The position numbers and the translations under genes were made by a program. Source: Flectonema sp. DT1601 (lineage: Eukaryota > Euglenozoa > Diplonemea > Diplonemida > Diplonemidae). Taken from it: 64,000 nt of DNA. Below the pieces are notes generated by a model. That model worked only from the letters and a program-made list of their open reading frames with translations. It was not told the DNA's origin and ran no database searches. Below, one piece after another: positions 20,079-28,785 of this stretch (positions are counted from its first letter, which is position 1; each line of letters opens with the position of its first letter). The stretch is from assembly GCA_964019425.1 (NCBI GenBank), contig OZ025801.1, forward strand, positions 310,001 through 374,000, read 5' to 3'.

Positions 20079-21624
20079 ATGCAAGTTTTTGTGACGTGTC
20101 CGGATTTTGGGTTCGACGCAGTTTCAGTTACGGCTGGTGTTGATTCCCTTGTGAGAGAAGTATTGACGGCGGCCGCTGGGGAGTGGGATGTCGATCCAGA
20201 GGAAATTGAACTCTCGTTCGCTGGTAACACGCTTTGTGAAAGTGATCGTTTAACAGATCATGGAGTGAGTACAGGCAGCGAGTTAGAGATATGGAAGAAG
20301 AGGTTTCGTATATTTAGTAAATGCTGGTTTGTTGATGATTCAAAACGGGAGAAGCTGCTTCGTTGGCTAAGAGAACACAATGAGGAATACTTATACCTAG
20401 ACACTCCTACATTCACAGGGGATGGTTGTCTCAGTCTTGAGGGTAGTTTACTGTCTTCAGATGCCGAACGGATTTCGTTCCGCAATTTTAATTCCGACAT
20501 CACAGTCTCACCAGTTACTATTGGGGATTGTTTCTTGTCTTCCTGTCCACAAATTACTTGGGTAACGAAACTCGGACAGCGCGCCTCCTCGTGGTGTTGC
20601 CTGGATGCACCTTGTGTGTAACTAGAGTGCTGACGTATTGTTGTTGCTGTGTATTCTTTTACCCCCGTTTTATTTTCCGGTAGCCTAACCTTTAAAAAAA
20701 AGGACACCATAGCAGAAGGTCAGGTGATCCGGCCCGGGATACTCAGGCACCCAGAGCTCACAGGGGCCACCGGGTTTTTATTTTTTCCTTAGTGGCATGA
20801 TTTCCCTTTACCCCCATTTCCTTCGAACTTCCCCCGTTTAGTCTTTTCACGCATGGGGGGATTATAAGTTCAGGTCGCCTGAAATGTATTAACAGTATCA
20901 GCCCCGCGAGTTACTCGGGGAGCTCCCATGCAATGTGTGGAGAAAGAGGCCATCCCTCCCCCTACCTCTCTGCTTTACTACGTCGTTTTTTGTGTGTGGC
21001 ATTTCTTTTCTTATATTCTTTTCTTTTCAATCTTGTTCCTTCACACGCGGTTGTTCGAGCGGTTGTGAACCACCTTGGGTCTCTTACGGTCTCCAAGCTA
21101 CTGTTGTGCGAAGAAACAAATCTGTTGGTGCGGTGGCCTTCCGACGCCACCTGGACCGCAACTCGTTCACAGTGCCCTACCCGGTTCCCACCGGACCGCC
21201 TGAGCGACGGGATCCATGGGATTCAAAACCCTAAACACTGGTTAATTTTTTCCTGTCCACAAATTACTTCTCTTGACCTTTCAAGTTTTAATAGTGTAGC
21301 TACAATTCAGGATTGTTTCTTGTCTTGTTGTTCAAAAATTACTTCTCTTGACCTTTCAGGTCTTAGTAGTGTAACTACAATTGGGGATTGTTTCTTGTCT
21401 TCCTGTCCGCAAATTAATTCTCTTGAGCTTTCGGGTCTTAGTAGTGTTGTCACCATTGGAGATGGCTTCTTATCGTTCTGTTCACAAATTACTTCTCTTG
21501 ACTTTTCGCGTCTTCGTAGTGTTGTCACTATTGGAGATGGCTTCTTATCATTCTGTTCACAAATAACAGCTCTTGACTTTTCGGGTCTAGGTAGTGTAGT
21601 CACTATTGGGGGTAGTTTCTTCGT
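20079..21624 (+). pseudogene. Ubiquitin-like/leucine-rich-repeat gene, interrupted by two insertions
   Basis: Residues 1-75 from the ATG at 20079 form a ubiquitin-like domain (MQVFVTCPDF, ELSFAGNTLC, STGSELEIW). A linker with KLLRWLREHNEEYLYLDT follows, then the first repeat ends at TIGDCFLSSCPQIT. A 690-bp insertion then breaks the frame; beyond it, from 21250, the repeats resume: at least five units of about 23-24 residues with the pattern ITSLDLSGLSSVTTIGDCFL. These are BspA/Treponema-type leucine-rich repeats, common in large surface or intracellular protein families of protists. The 3' end is lost at about 21624 where a retroelement fragment begins. Both events damage a host gene; whether a shorter UBL-only protein (ending at 20621) is still made is unknown. 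Confidence 0.75.
20540..21269. mobile_element. 690-bp insertion with 20-bp target-site duplication
   Basis: The 20-mer TTCCTGTCCACAAATTACTT occurs at 20540-20559 and again at 21250-21269, and the host repeat gene reads on directly if one copy and the 690 bp between (20560-21249) are removed. The insert is more GC-rich than its surroundings and has no inverted terminal repeats that I can see. Duplications of this length are typical of target-primed retroposition (LINE or SINE-like). The insert holds no recognisable protein, so a non-autonomous retroposon is the best guess. Confidence 0.7.
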
Positions 21625-22020
21625 CTGCTGGCTTCGTGCTTACCCAGGCAAGGGGGTAGGAACATTTCAAAACTAAAAGGCATTCAATCGCAGTTATCAA
21701 ACACCTGTTGAGACTGTGTGAGCGAACATGCATCTTCTTCCGAAAAGCACCACAAACTGTAGTGTTGCCAACCCAGATGGAAAGGTGGTCGGCCTTTGCA
21801 ATTCCTTTGAGTGTCTTCCCAAGAGCGTCCGCTTCAAGGATATTTATATGTCGGTCTTCACCAGCAGGCCATGCCGCACCAAGGTACTCCAACTCACCTG
21901 TTTCCCAAACAATGGCACCAAAACATCCCTGCAATGAGGCATCTACAAATCGGCAGTCCTCCCCTCTTTCTGCTCAGGCATTCTCCCCTTCTGCACAGCA
22001 CCGATCCACTCACAATTAGT
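21625..22020 (-). mobile_element. Antisense fragment of a VIPER-like retroelement (RNase H part)
   Basis: On the - strand the sequence encodes the same RNase H segment as the copy at 24141-28785 (AAWPAGEDRHINILEADALG, ADHLSIWV). It is a broken fragment. It sits head to head against the leader-bearing copy that starts at 22021 and forms the break that ends the leucine-rich-repeat gene. Confidence 0.85.
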
Positions 22021-22058
22021 ACCAACGATTCTAAAGCTACAGTTTCTGTACTTTATTG
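22021..22058 (+). other. Spliced-leader (mini-exon) sequence fused to a retroelement leader
   Basis: Thirty-eight bases starting ACCAACGATT and ending agtttctgtactttattg. The 3' half is the well-known 3' half of kinetoplastid and diplonemid spliced leaders, and the 5' half begins like the diplonemid form. It is followed at 22059 by TTCTCACACC, the very bases that follow an AG acceptor (ctttatcAG) in the two sibling copies at 24349 and 28996. The junction is therefore that of a trans-spliced transcript copied back into DNA. It is not a leader RNA gene: no donor GT or Sm site follows. Confidence 0.9.
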
Positions 22059-24140
22059 TTCTCACACCCCTGTCTTCATCACAAGAAAACTTATATTTAA
22101 ATTAAGTTAAAGAATGACTCGTGTAAATTTTGAGTTCCCTGAGTTCTTAATTGAGACTTGGAAGGCGCAGATGGGTGAGGAACCACCAAAGAAGCTCGAT
22201 AATATCAATCTGGACGAGCTGGTTGCAAGCATCCCCTTTAGCATCGACTTAAGTACATTGAGATCCGACAAGGAGACAAGAAGGTTGATCCAAGGCACAC
22301 TGGCCATGTGTCTCGGGATCTCCAATGATGCGGCCAAGACACTTTCAATGAATAAGTGTCTAGTAATACTTGGTGTGTTATCAAGGAGCCGCCTGCAGTT
22401 GGTCAACCAGAGCGCCGCCCGGATGAGCAAGCGGATATCTAAGGGGGGGTCGGGTAGGCTGGTGACGCACGACGAGGCGGAGGATGCGATGGGATCGCTG
22501 CAGCAGAGCACAGACACACTGAGAAGTGATACCAAGCAGGGGTTCGACTCGCTGAGAAACGCAGACGGCGTTTAGCCAGTATCAGAGGGAGAGCCAATCA
22601 GTGAGGAGAAGGGTTGGGGAGGCCACTGAAAAAGCCGAGAACATCGGAGGCATGTGGGAGGCCTTCAGAGAACAACAGACCCAACAACAACAAGCTAGCG
22701 TTACCCAGCAAATCACACAACAGCAGAGAGATCAGCAAAAGCAGAATGCAGAAGTGATCCAGAAAATCTTACAAGAAATAGCAGATCTGAAGACGGCTCA
22801 ACAAGTTCCAGTAGTCGGGGGGGCAGCACAGCAACTACCAGCACCGGGGTCGAACGAAGCGATGACACGGGAGGTGACTGATCCGTCTGCAGGCAGGGAT
22901 GTAACAAAGTGGGCATCCGTTATGAAGTCAGGAAAGGCCGAGGCACTGATCCATGGGATCAGGGAGCGATATGTGAACGGTCTGGAGTACAAGGTTGGTG
23001 GGGGCCAGCTACTTCAGGCAGTTGAAGAACTTCGTTCTCGGTTTGGAGTACGTTGAAGGGTGGGAGGAGAACCCGCACTTTGTGGAGTTGGGGAACGAGC
23101 TGTTGGAGCAACTGCGGATGCAGTATTACTTTTGCAAGGATGGTACGAAGAGATCAGAGTTGGAGATGATCTTAGAAGTTGCATCGGGGGACCCTCTGGA
23201 GAAAGCAAACGCAATAGCGAAGAGAAATAGAAATGCGAAGATGCAACAACCGAAACGGAAAGGGGGGAGATCGTTTGTCTCTACGTATCCATCGTCGGGA
23301 AACGGGAGAGGGTTCGCGAAGTGACCAGCCGACCGGACCCTGCAAGTAACAACAAAACCAACGTTCCTAAAACGAAGGTTAGACACGCAAGTATTGGAAA
23401 CATCCCCATTGCCAAAGTTAAAGTTGAGAAAGCCCGCAAGACTTATGCAGAAGCACTCAAGACAGGTGTTGAGGAGCAGCCGACTAAAAGCAAGGTTAGG
23501 AGGATCTGTAAGTTTAATCGTTCAAGACCCGGGCAACATTGTAAAATCCGCAGTCCGAGGATTCCCCAGCGGAAGGGAGATGAAAATAAGCTCAGTTGGA
23601 ACAGAAGAGATCGCAGATTCAAGGGAAACAATGCCCTCAGAAGGATTAGAAGGAAATGTGGTTGGGAAGATCCTGTTGGACATGATGGAGGGATGCCCAG
23701 AGGGGACGAAGAGGCGGCATGCCGAGGATTCCGTCACATACATGGAGGCGACAGAAAAGCTTCAAGAAACACTGGGGAAGATGTGGGCCTCAAAGACAAC
23801 AGCAAGCAGGCGGAATCTGTGGAGAAGATTTCGGGCCTGGGCAAGGGAAAAGGAGAAACCAGCAAACGCAAGCTCGGCTGTTCTGTTCGTGATGGCGACA
23901 GGTGTGGCAGTGCAAGGGCTTCTCTCTTATGCAAAGAGTCTGTCTGCAGTGATGGGGGCTGTTGAGCTTAGCTGCAGCACTGAGGGCGAACGGGGCGGCA
24001 ATACCGCTGGAACAGGCAACGCCAATGACAAGACCTGGTGGATTGGGCAAGGGGGCAAGACTTAAAGACCCACTTGGCAATGCTAGTGTGCTGGAAGACT
24101 GCATCAAGATGGGGCGAGACCGCAGCGCTCTCAAGGGATC
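22059..24140 (+). mobile_element. VIPER-like retroelement, processed, broken copy
   Basis: Begins with the spliced leader at 22021 and holds the gag-like region (from 22114) and part of the tyrosine-recombinase region, closely similar to the copy at 24141-28785. It carries several breaks and lacks the reverse-transcriptase part; the next copy begins directly where it stops. It lacks the 208-bp tRNA-like upstream unit found on its siblings, as expected if its template was a trans-spliced RNA. It is somewhat more diverged than the other two copies. Confidence 0.85.
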
Positions 24141-24348
24141 AAAATTCCATTTAGGTAATTTGCCACCGAAACTGAGCACCAAACAAAAACCGCCGTCAGC
24201 GGGTTTTGAACCCTCGACCGCCATTCTTGCAGACCGGCGTTCTATCAATTGAGCTATGTAGCCACATAATCGACGTTTCTTTTATTTCTATAAGTCAATG
24301 TCTCTATTAGTTTTCTGACGATATCAAATATTTCTATCCCTTTATCAG
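24141..24348. repeat. 208-bp upstream unit of the retroelement, copy 1
   Basis: Runs from AAAATTCC to the AG acceptor and is matched at 28788-28995 with one difference by eye (C/T at 24240 against 28887). It contains the tRNA-like segment described separately. Confidence 0.85.
24192..24263 (-). other. tRNA-like segment with pol III A and B boxes (GCA anticodon-like loop)
   Basis: Read on the - strand it has an A box (TAGCTCAATTG), a loop CTGCAAG that would present GCA (Cys), a B box (GTTCAAAAC) and a TTTTT stop just after. The acceptor arm pairs poorly and the D and anticodon arms have mismatches, so it is a tRNA-derived pol III unit and probably not a working tRNA. A second copy lies at 28839-28910. 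Confidence 0.6.
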
Positions 24349-24403
24349 TTCTCACACCCCTGTCTTCATCACAAGAAAACTTATATTTAAATTAAGTTAA
24401 ATA

Positions 24404-25666
24404 ATGACTCGTGTAAATTTTGAGTTCCCTGAGTTCCTAGTGGAGATTTGGAAGGCACGAATGGGTGAGGAACCGCCAAAGAAGTTGGATAATATTAATT
24501 TGGATGAGCTGATTGCAAGCATCCCCTTTAGCATCGATTTAAGTACATTGAGATCGGACAAGGAGACGAGGAGGTTGATCCAAGGCACACTGGCTATGTG
24601 TCTTGGGATCTCAAGCGACGCAGCCAAGACACTTTCGATGAATAAGTGTCTAGTAATACTGGGGGTTCTATCAAGGAGCCGCTTGCAGTTGGTCAACCAG
24701 AGCGCCGCCCGGATGAGCGAGCGGATATCCAAGGGGGGGTCGGATAGGTTGGTGACACACGACGAGGCGGAGGATGCGATGGGATCGCTGCAGCAGGGCA
24801 CGGACACGCTCCGAAGCGACACCAAGCAAGGATTCGACTCGTTGAGAAACGAATGTCAGAAGGAATCCCAATCGGTGAGGAGAAGGGTTGGGGAGGCCGC
24901 CGAGAAAGCTGAGAACATCGGGGGCATGTGGGAAGCATTCAAAGAGCAACAGGTTCTACAACAGCAACAACAAGATAACATCATCCAGCAGCTCACACAG
25001 CAACAACAAGATCAGCAGGACCAGAATACTGCATTGTTCCAGAGCATCAGTCAACAACAACAGGTCCATCAGGAACAACAGGCAGCCGTGATACAAGGTA
25101 TCATGCAGGAATTAGCAGGTCTGAAGAAGAGGTCTACCACAACTCAGCAAGGGCCAGTAGCAGTACCTCAAGCACCAAAGACGGAAGAAGAAGAAGCAAC
25201 ACAGGAGGTGACCGACCCATCTGCAGCCAGAGATGTAAAAAGATGGGCAGCAGTAATGAGTTCGGGAAGGACCGAGGCTCTGGTACACGGGATCAGAGAG
25301 AGGTATGTTAACAGCCTCGAATACAAAGTTGGGGGAAGCCAACTTCTCAGTTATTTCAAGCAATTGAAAAACTTTATACTCGGGTTCGAATATGTAGTAG
25401 CGTGGGAAGAAAACCCCCACTTCGTAGAGCTAGGTAACGATTTGTTGGAGCAGCTGCGGATTCAGCATTACTTCTGCAAGGATGGGACGAAGAGATCCGA
25501 GCTGGAGATGATAATGAAAGTGGCATCGGAAGACCCGTTGGAGAAGGCAAACGCCATAGCTAAGAGGAACAAACATGTGAAGCTGCAGCAACCAAAATGG
25601 AAAGGAGGGAAGGCGTCTGTTTCCACATACCCAGCATCGGGAAACGGGAGAGGGTTCGCGAAGTGA
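24404..25666 (+). CDS. Retroelement ORF1, gag-like
   Basis: A 420-aa frame within the whole-looking copy. It starts at the first ATG after the 55-nt leader. The N-terminal third is helical, the middle is Gln-rich and coiled-coil-like, and the C-terminal part has a basic tail. No zinc knuckle is seen. It is the positional equivalent of the gag-like ORF1 of VIPER. Confidence 0.75.
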   Translation: MTRVNFEFPEFLVEIWKARMGEEPPKKLDNINLDELIASIPFSIDLSTLRSDKETRRLIQGTLAMCLGISSDAAKTLSMNKCLVILGVLSRSRLQLVNQSAARMSERISKGGSDRLVTHDEAEDAMGSLQQGTDTLRSDTKQGFDSLRNECQKESQSVRRRVGEAAEKAENIGGMWEAFKEQQVLQQQQQDNIIQQLTQQQQDQQDQNTALFQSISQQQQVHQEQQAAVIQGIMQELAGLKKRSTTTQQGPVAVPQAPKTEEEEATQEVTDPSAARDVKRWAAVMSSGRTEALVHGIRERYVNSLEYKVGGSQLLSYFKQLKNFILGFEYVVAWEENPHFVELGNDLLEQLRIQHYFCKDGTKRSELEMIMKVASEDPLEKANAIAKRNKHVKLQQPKWKGGKASVSTYPASGNGRGFAK

Positions 25667-28600
25667 CCAGCCGACCGGACCCTGCAAGTAACAACAGTAC
25701 TCCCAAGACGAAGGTTAGAGTACAGGAATATGCAAGTATTAGAAACACTCCCATTACCAAGGTTGAAGTATTTAAGGAAACCAGCAAGACTTATGCAGAA
25801 GCGCTCAAAACAGGTATTGAAGGACGGCCGACTACGAACAAGGTTAAGAAGATCCATAAGTTCGATCGTTCGAGGCCCGGACAACAATATAAAATCCGCA
25901 GTCCGAGGATCCCCCAGCGGAAGGGAGATGGAAGCAAATTCAGACAGAGAAACGGGAGAGATAAATTCCACACCAATCACAGTCACAACGGATACAATGC
26001 CCTCAGAAGAATTAGGAAAAAACATAGTTGGAAGAATTCTGCTGAACATGATGGAGGGATGCCCCGAGGGGGCAAAGAAGCGGCATGCGGAGGATTCCGT
26101 TACATACATAGAAGCGACGGAAAGACTTCAAGAAACACTAGAGAAGATGTGGGCCTCAAAGACAACAGCAAGCAGGCGGAATCTGTGGAGAAGATTTCGG
26201 GCCTGGGCAAGGGAAAAGGAGAAACCAGCAAACGCAAGCTCGGCTGTTCTGTTCGTGATGGCGACAGGTGTGGCAGTGCAGGGGCTTCTCTCTTATGCAA
26301 AGAGTCTATCTGCAGTGATGGGGAGAATCGGAATAGAAAACGGACCTCTGTTGAGCTTAGCTGCAGCACTGAGGGCGAACGGAGCGGCAATACCACTAGA
26401 ACAGGCAACGCCAATGACAAGTTTCGACCTGGTGGATTGGGCAAGGGGGCAAGACTTAAAGACCCACTTGGCAATGCTAGTGTGCTGGAAGACTGCATCA
26501 AGATGGGGCGAGACCGCAGCGCTCTCAAGGGACCAGTTCATCTCTGTAAGTCCGTCAGAGATCATTATCGATTGGTTCCGCACGCCGAAGGGAAGGAGGG
26601 CAAACCCTTACTCGCCAAGCAGATGGACGGTGATAAAGGGGAATCACACAGAAGAGATAAAGATCTTGCTGGATGCGATGGGGGAGTTCAAAAAACTACA
26701 CCCGTGGGACACGTCAAAATTAGTGAAAACGTTCCAGCAGGACGGCAGGATGAAAAGATACACCGCCCACTCAATAAAAAGGGGTGCGATAAGTCATCTG
26801 TTGGAAGTTCTGGCATCCGACCAAGAGCAGCAAGGACTCACAGAAGGGCTGATAAGCAGGCTGGCCAAGCATGCAGGAGTGTCGGCTCTTTCGGACACCA
26901 CGCTGAGGTACGGGGGGAACCCAATTGCAATGGCGAGGGCGTTAAAGACAGGGGATGTCACCTGTTTCCTGTAGTTGATAGATCAAAAAATGCGAGCGAA
27001 CGGGATGTGATGCGGAGCGTAGCAGCTCAGTTCACACACAGAACAAAGAGCACGCGCATTCCCATAACGAAGGAGGAGATATCTTCACCACTACATGTGG
27101 CCCCTACACCTAAGATGGATGTTTCAGCTGTGAGGGGGAGGATGCTGCCATCGGTCCTGAAGAGGTTTGATTATGTTTGGGACCTCACCTTCTTTCCTAA
27201 GGATTCTTCTGTCAATGCACGGCTCTCGAGGAGGGCAACTTCGAAGTTGGCAGGGAAACATGCAAGAGAATTGGTTGAGTGTGGTATTGCAGTGCCGAGT
27301 GATTCTGTACCGCTGTCTCGGAATGTACCATTTACAGTGTATGAGGAGAGGGAGACGGGGAACAGACAGCGGTTCATCCTCTGGACAAAAGAGCAGAACG
27401 AACTGATCTCGTCTGGGGGATATGAACCATTCGTTCCACTGCAGCACATTTCTTGTTACCTGGATGCTGTACATTCGGAGGTGGCATCCTGCAGGGACTT
27501 CAAGACTGGATTCTACCAGGTCTGCATACCTGAGGAGTCAACTTCACTCTTCAGTTTCTCTGATTCAGCTGGGAAGGTTTATTCTTTGACTCGACTTCCG
27601 ATGGGTCATGTGTGTGCCCCAGAACTGATGAACACCATCGCTGCAGTAGTTGCTGGTGACCCGCTGTTCGTTAAGAAAGAATTTGCGGAGGAGGAAGTTG
27701 GGATTCACTGGTGGATTGATAACATTAGGTTATTTGGTCCCAAGGAGAAGGTTAAATGCGCAGCTGAGAGGATGGACTCCTTTGCCAGAATGGCAAACAT
27801 CACATGGAAACCAAGTGATACTGTGGATCTCTCTCCGGAGTATGAGTTCTTGGGGGTCACCTTTGATCACCATACAGACAGGGTGAGCTTGGGGACCAAG
27901 ATTGGGAGAAAAATCAAGAACACCAACCTTGATTCATTGACTGCATCGGAGTTGGAGTCCTTAGGAGGTCGCCTGTTGCATGCCAGCTCCATTGTTGGAG
28001 TTCCACCTGGGAAGTACTGGTTTAGCTTGAAGTATCTTCGCAGAGTCACAAATTACCCGAACAAGGGAACCCTACAAGTACAGCAGGTACTAAAATTGCC
28101 CCGTTCAGTAAGGAGGGAATTAGAAATGTGGATCGGTGCTGTGCAGAAGGAGAGAATAATTATGCCTGAGCAGAAAGAGGGGAGGACTGCCGAAGTGTTT
28201 GTAGATGCCTCATTGCAGGGATGGGGAGGTGTCATTGTTTGGAAAACAGGTGAGTTGGAAATTCTTGGTGCGGCATGGCCTGCTGGTGAAGACCGACATA
28301 TAAATATCCTTGAAGCGGACGCTCTTGGGAAGACACTCAAAGGAATTGCAAAGGCCGACCACCTTTCCATCTGGGTTGACAACACTACAGTTTGTGGTGC
28401 TTTTCGGAAGAAGATGTGTGTTCGCTCACACAGTCTCAACAGGTGTTTGATAACTGCGATTGAATGCCTTTTAGTTTTGAAATGTTCCTACTCCCTTGCC
28501 TGGGTAAGCACGAAGCTAAACCCAGCAGACATTCCTTCTCGAGAGGAAGTCTCACACGGAACGAGAGCGAAGGTTGAACAAGCGTTGGGGTGGTTCTTTA

Positions 28601-28704
28601 ACTCGCGTGGTGGTGGTGGTGCCGGTGTCCCGTCGAATCGAAACGGCCCGGTACAACCCCTACGCAGAAGTAATCTGCACCACAGTGTAGATTCTTCTAA
28701 GTGA
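25597..28704 (+). CDS. Retroelement ORF3, reverse transcriptase/RNase H
   Basis: An open frame that overlaps the recombinase frame; the recognisable protein begins near 27010. The reverse transcriptase covers about 27150-28050 (RNVPFTVYEE, CRDFKTGFYQV, LTRLPMGHVCAPELM) and RNase H about 28190-28560 (EVFVDASLQGWGG, ILEADALG, WVDNTT, NPADIPSR). How the third frame is expressed (re-initiation, frameshift or its own trans-spliced RNA) cannot be seen. Confidence 0.8.
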   Translation: MERREGVCFHIPSIGKRERVREVTSRPDPASNNSTPKTKVRVQEYASIRNTPITKVEVFKETSKTYAEALKTGIEGRPTTNKVKKIHKFDRSRPGQQYKIRSPRIPQRKGDGSKFRQRNGRDKFHTNHSHNGYNALRRIRKKHSWKNSAEHDGGMPRGGKEAACGGFRYIHRSDGKTSRNTREDVGLKDNSKQAESVEKISGLGKGKGETSKRKLGCSVRDGDRCGSAGASLLCKESICSDGENRNRKRTSVELSCSTEGERSGNTTRTGNANDKFRPGGLGKGARLKDPLGNASVLEDCIKMGRDRSALKGPVHLCKSVRDHYRLVPHAEGKEGKPLLAKQMDGDKGESHRRDKDLAGCDGGVQKTTPVGHVKISENVPAGRQDEKIHRPLNKKGCDKSSVGSSGIRPRAARTHRRADKQAGQACRSVGSFGHHAEVRGEPNCNGEGVKDRGCHLFPVVDRSKNASERDVMRSVAAQFTHRTKSTRIPITKEEISSPLHVAPTPKMDVSAVRGRMLPSVLKRFDYVWDLTFFPKDSSVNARLSRRATSKLAGKHARELVECGIAVPSDSVPLSRNVPFTVYEERETGNRQRFILWTKEQNELISSGGYEPFVPLQHISCYLDAVHSEVASCRDFKTGFYQVCIPEESTSLFSFSDSAGKVYSLTRLPMGHVCAPELMNTIAAVVAGDPLFVKKEFAEEEVGIHWWIDNIRLFGPKEKVKCAAERMDSFARMANITWKPSDTVDLSPEYEFLGVTFDHHTDRVSLGTKIGRKIKNTNLDSLTASELESLGGRLLHASSIVGVPPGKYWFSLKYLRRVTNYPNKGTLQVQQVLKLPRSVRRELEMWIGAVQKERIIMPEQKEGRTAEVFVDASLQGWGGVIVWKTGELEILGAAWPAGEDRHINILEADALGKTLKGIAKADHLSIWVDNTTVCGAFRKKMCVRSHSLNRCLITAIECLLVLKCSYSLAWVSTKLNPADIPSREEVSHGTRAKVEQALGWFFNSRGGGGAGVPSNRNGPVQPLRRSNLHHSVDSSK
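25730..26974 (+). CDS. Retroelement ORF2, tyrosine recombinase
   Basis: A 414-aa frame. The C-terminal half has the conserved tyrosine-recombinase layout: an Arg in WKTASRWGE, then AHSIKRG, then KHAGVS...TTLRY with the nucleophile Tyr. This enzyme integrates a circular or linear DNA copy without the target duplication used by DDE integrases. It overlaps the long third frame. Confidence 0.85.
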   Translation: MQVLETLPLPRLKYLRKPARLMQKRSKQVLKDGRLRTRLRRSISSIVRGPDNNIKSAVRGSPSGREMEANSDRETGEINSTPITVTTDTMPSEELGKNIVGRILLNMMEGCPEGAKKRHAEDSVTYIEATERLQETLEKMWASKTTASRRNLWRRFRAWAREKEKPANASSAVLFVMATGVAVQGLLSYAKSLSAVMGRIGIENGPLLSLAAALRANGAAIPLEQATPMTSFDLVDWARGQDLKTHLAMLVCWKTASRWGETAALSRDQFISVSPSEIIIDWFRTPKGRRANPYSPSRWTVIKGNHTEEIKILLDAMGEFKKLHPWDTSKLVKTFQQDGRMKRYTAHSIKRGAISHLLEVLASDQEQQGLTEGLISRLAKHAGVSALSDTTLRYGGNPIAMARALKTGDVTCFL

Positions 28705-28785
28705 TCTCAGACTTGTTAACTGCATGTTCATTCAATTAAGTATACTTCTCTTTCCCAGGTGCATACAGTATAGGAAGGCTAATTA

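Larger units (their letters stand above)
24141..28785 (+). mobile_element. VIPER-like tyrosine-recombinase retroelement, looks whole (4.65 kb)
   Basis: Left end AAAATTCCATTT, right end AGGCTAATTA; both ends recur in the shorter copy that follows. Parts in order: a 208-bp unit with an antisense tRNA-like segment, an AG acceptor at 24347-24348, a 55-nt leader, a gag-like frame, a tyrosine-recombinase frame and a reverse transcriptase/RNase H frame. The order gag, YR, RT-RH and the size match VIPER of trypanosomes (DIRS-like group) better than DIRS or Ngaro, where YR comes last. All three frames look open. High similarity to its neighbour suggests a young insertion. Confidence 0.85.

Noticed and set aside
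20560-21249. The 690-bp interruption as a long intron
   Set aside because: The 20-bp duplication at its borders, its length far above the 66-84-nt introns here and the absence of fitting borders favour an insertion.
24192-24263. Functional tRNA-Cys gene on the - strand
   Set aside because: A and B boxes match, but only four of seven acceptor pairs form and the D and anticodon arms have mismatches; it recurs only as part of the retroelement unit.
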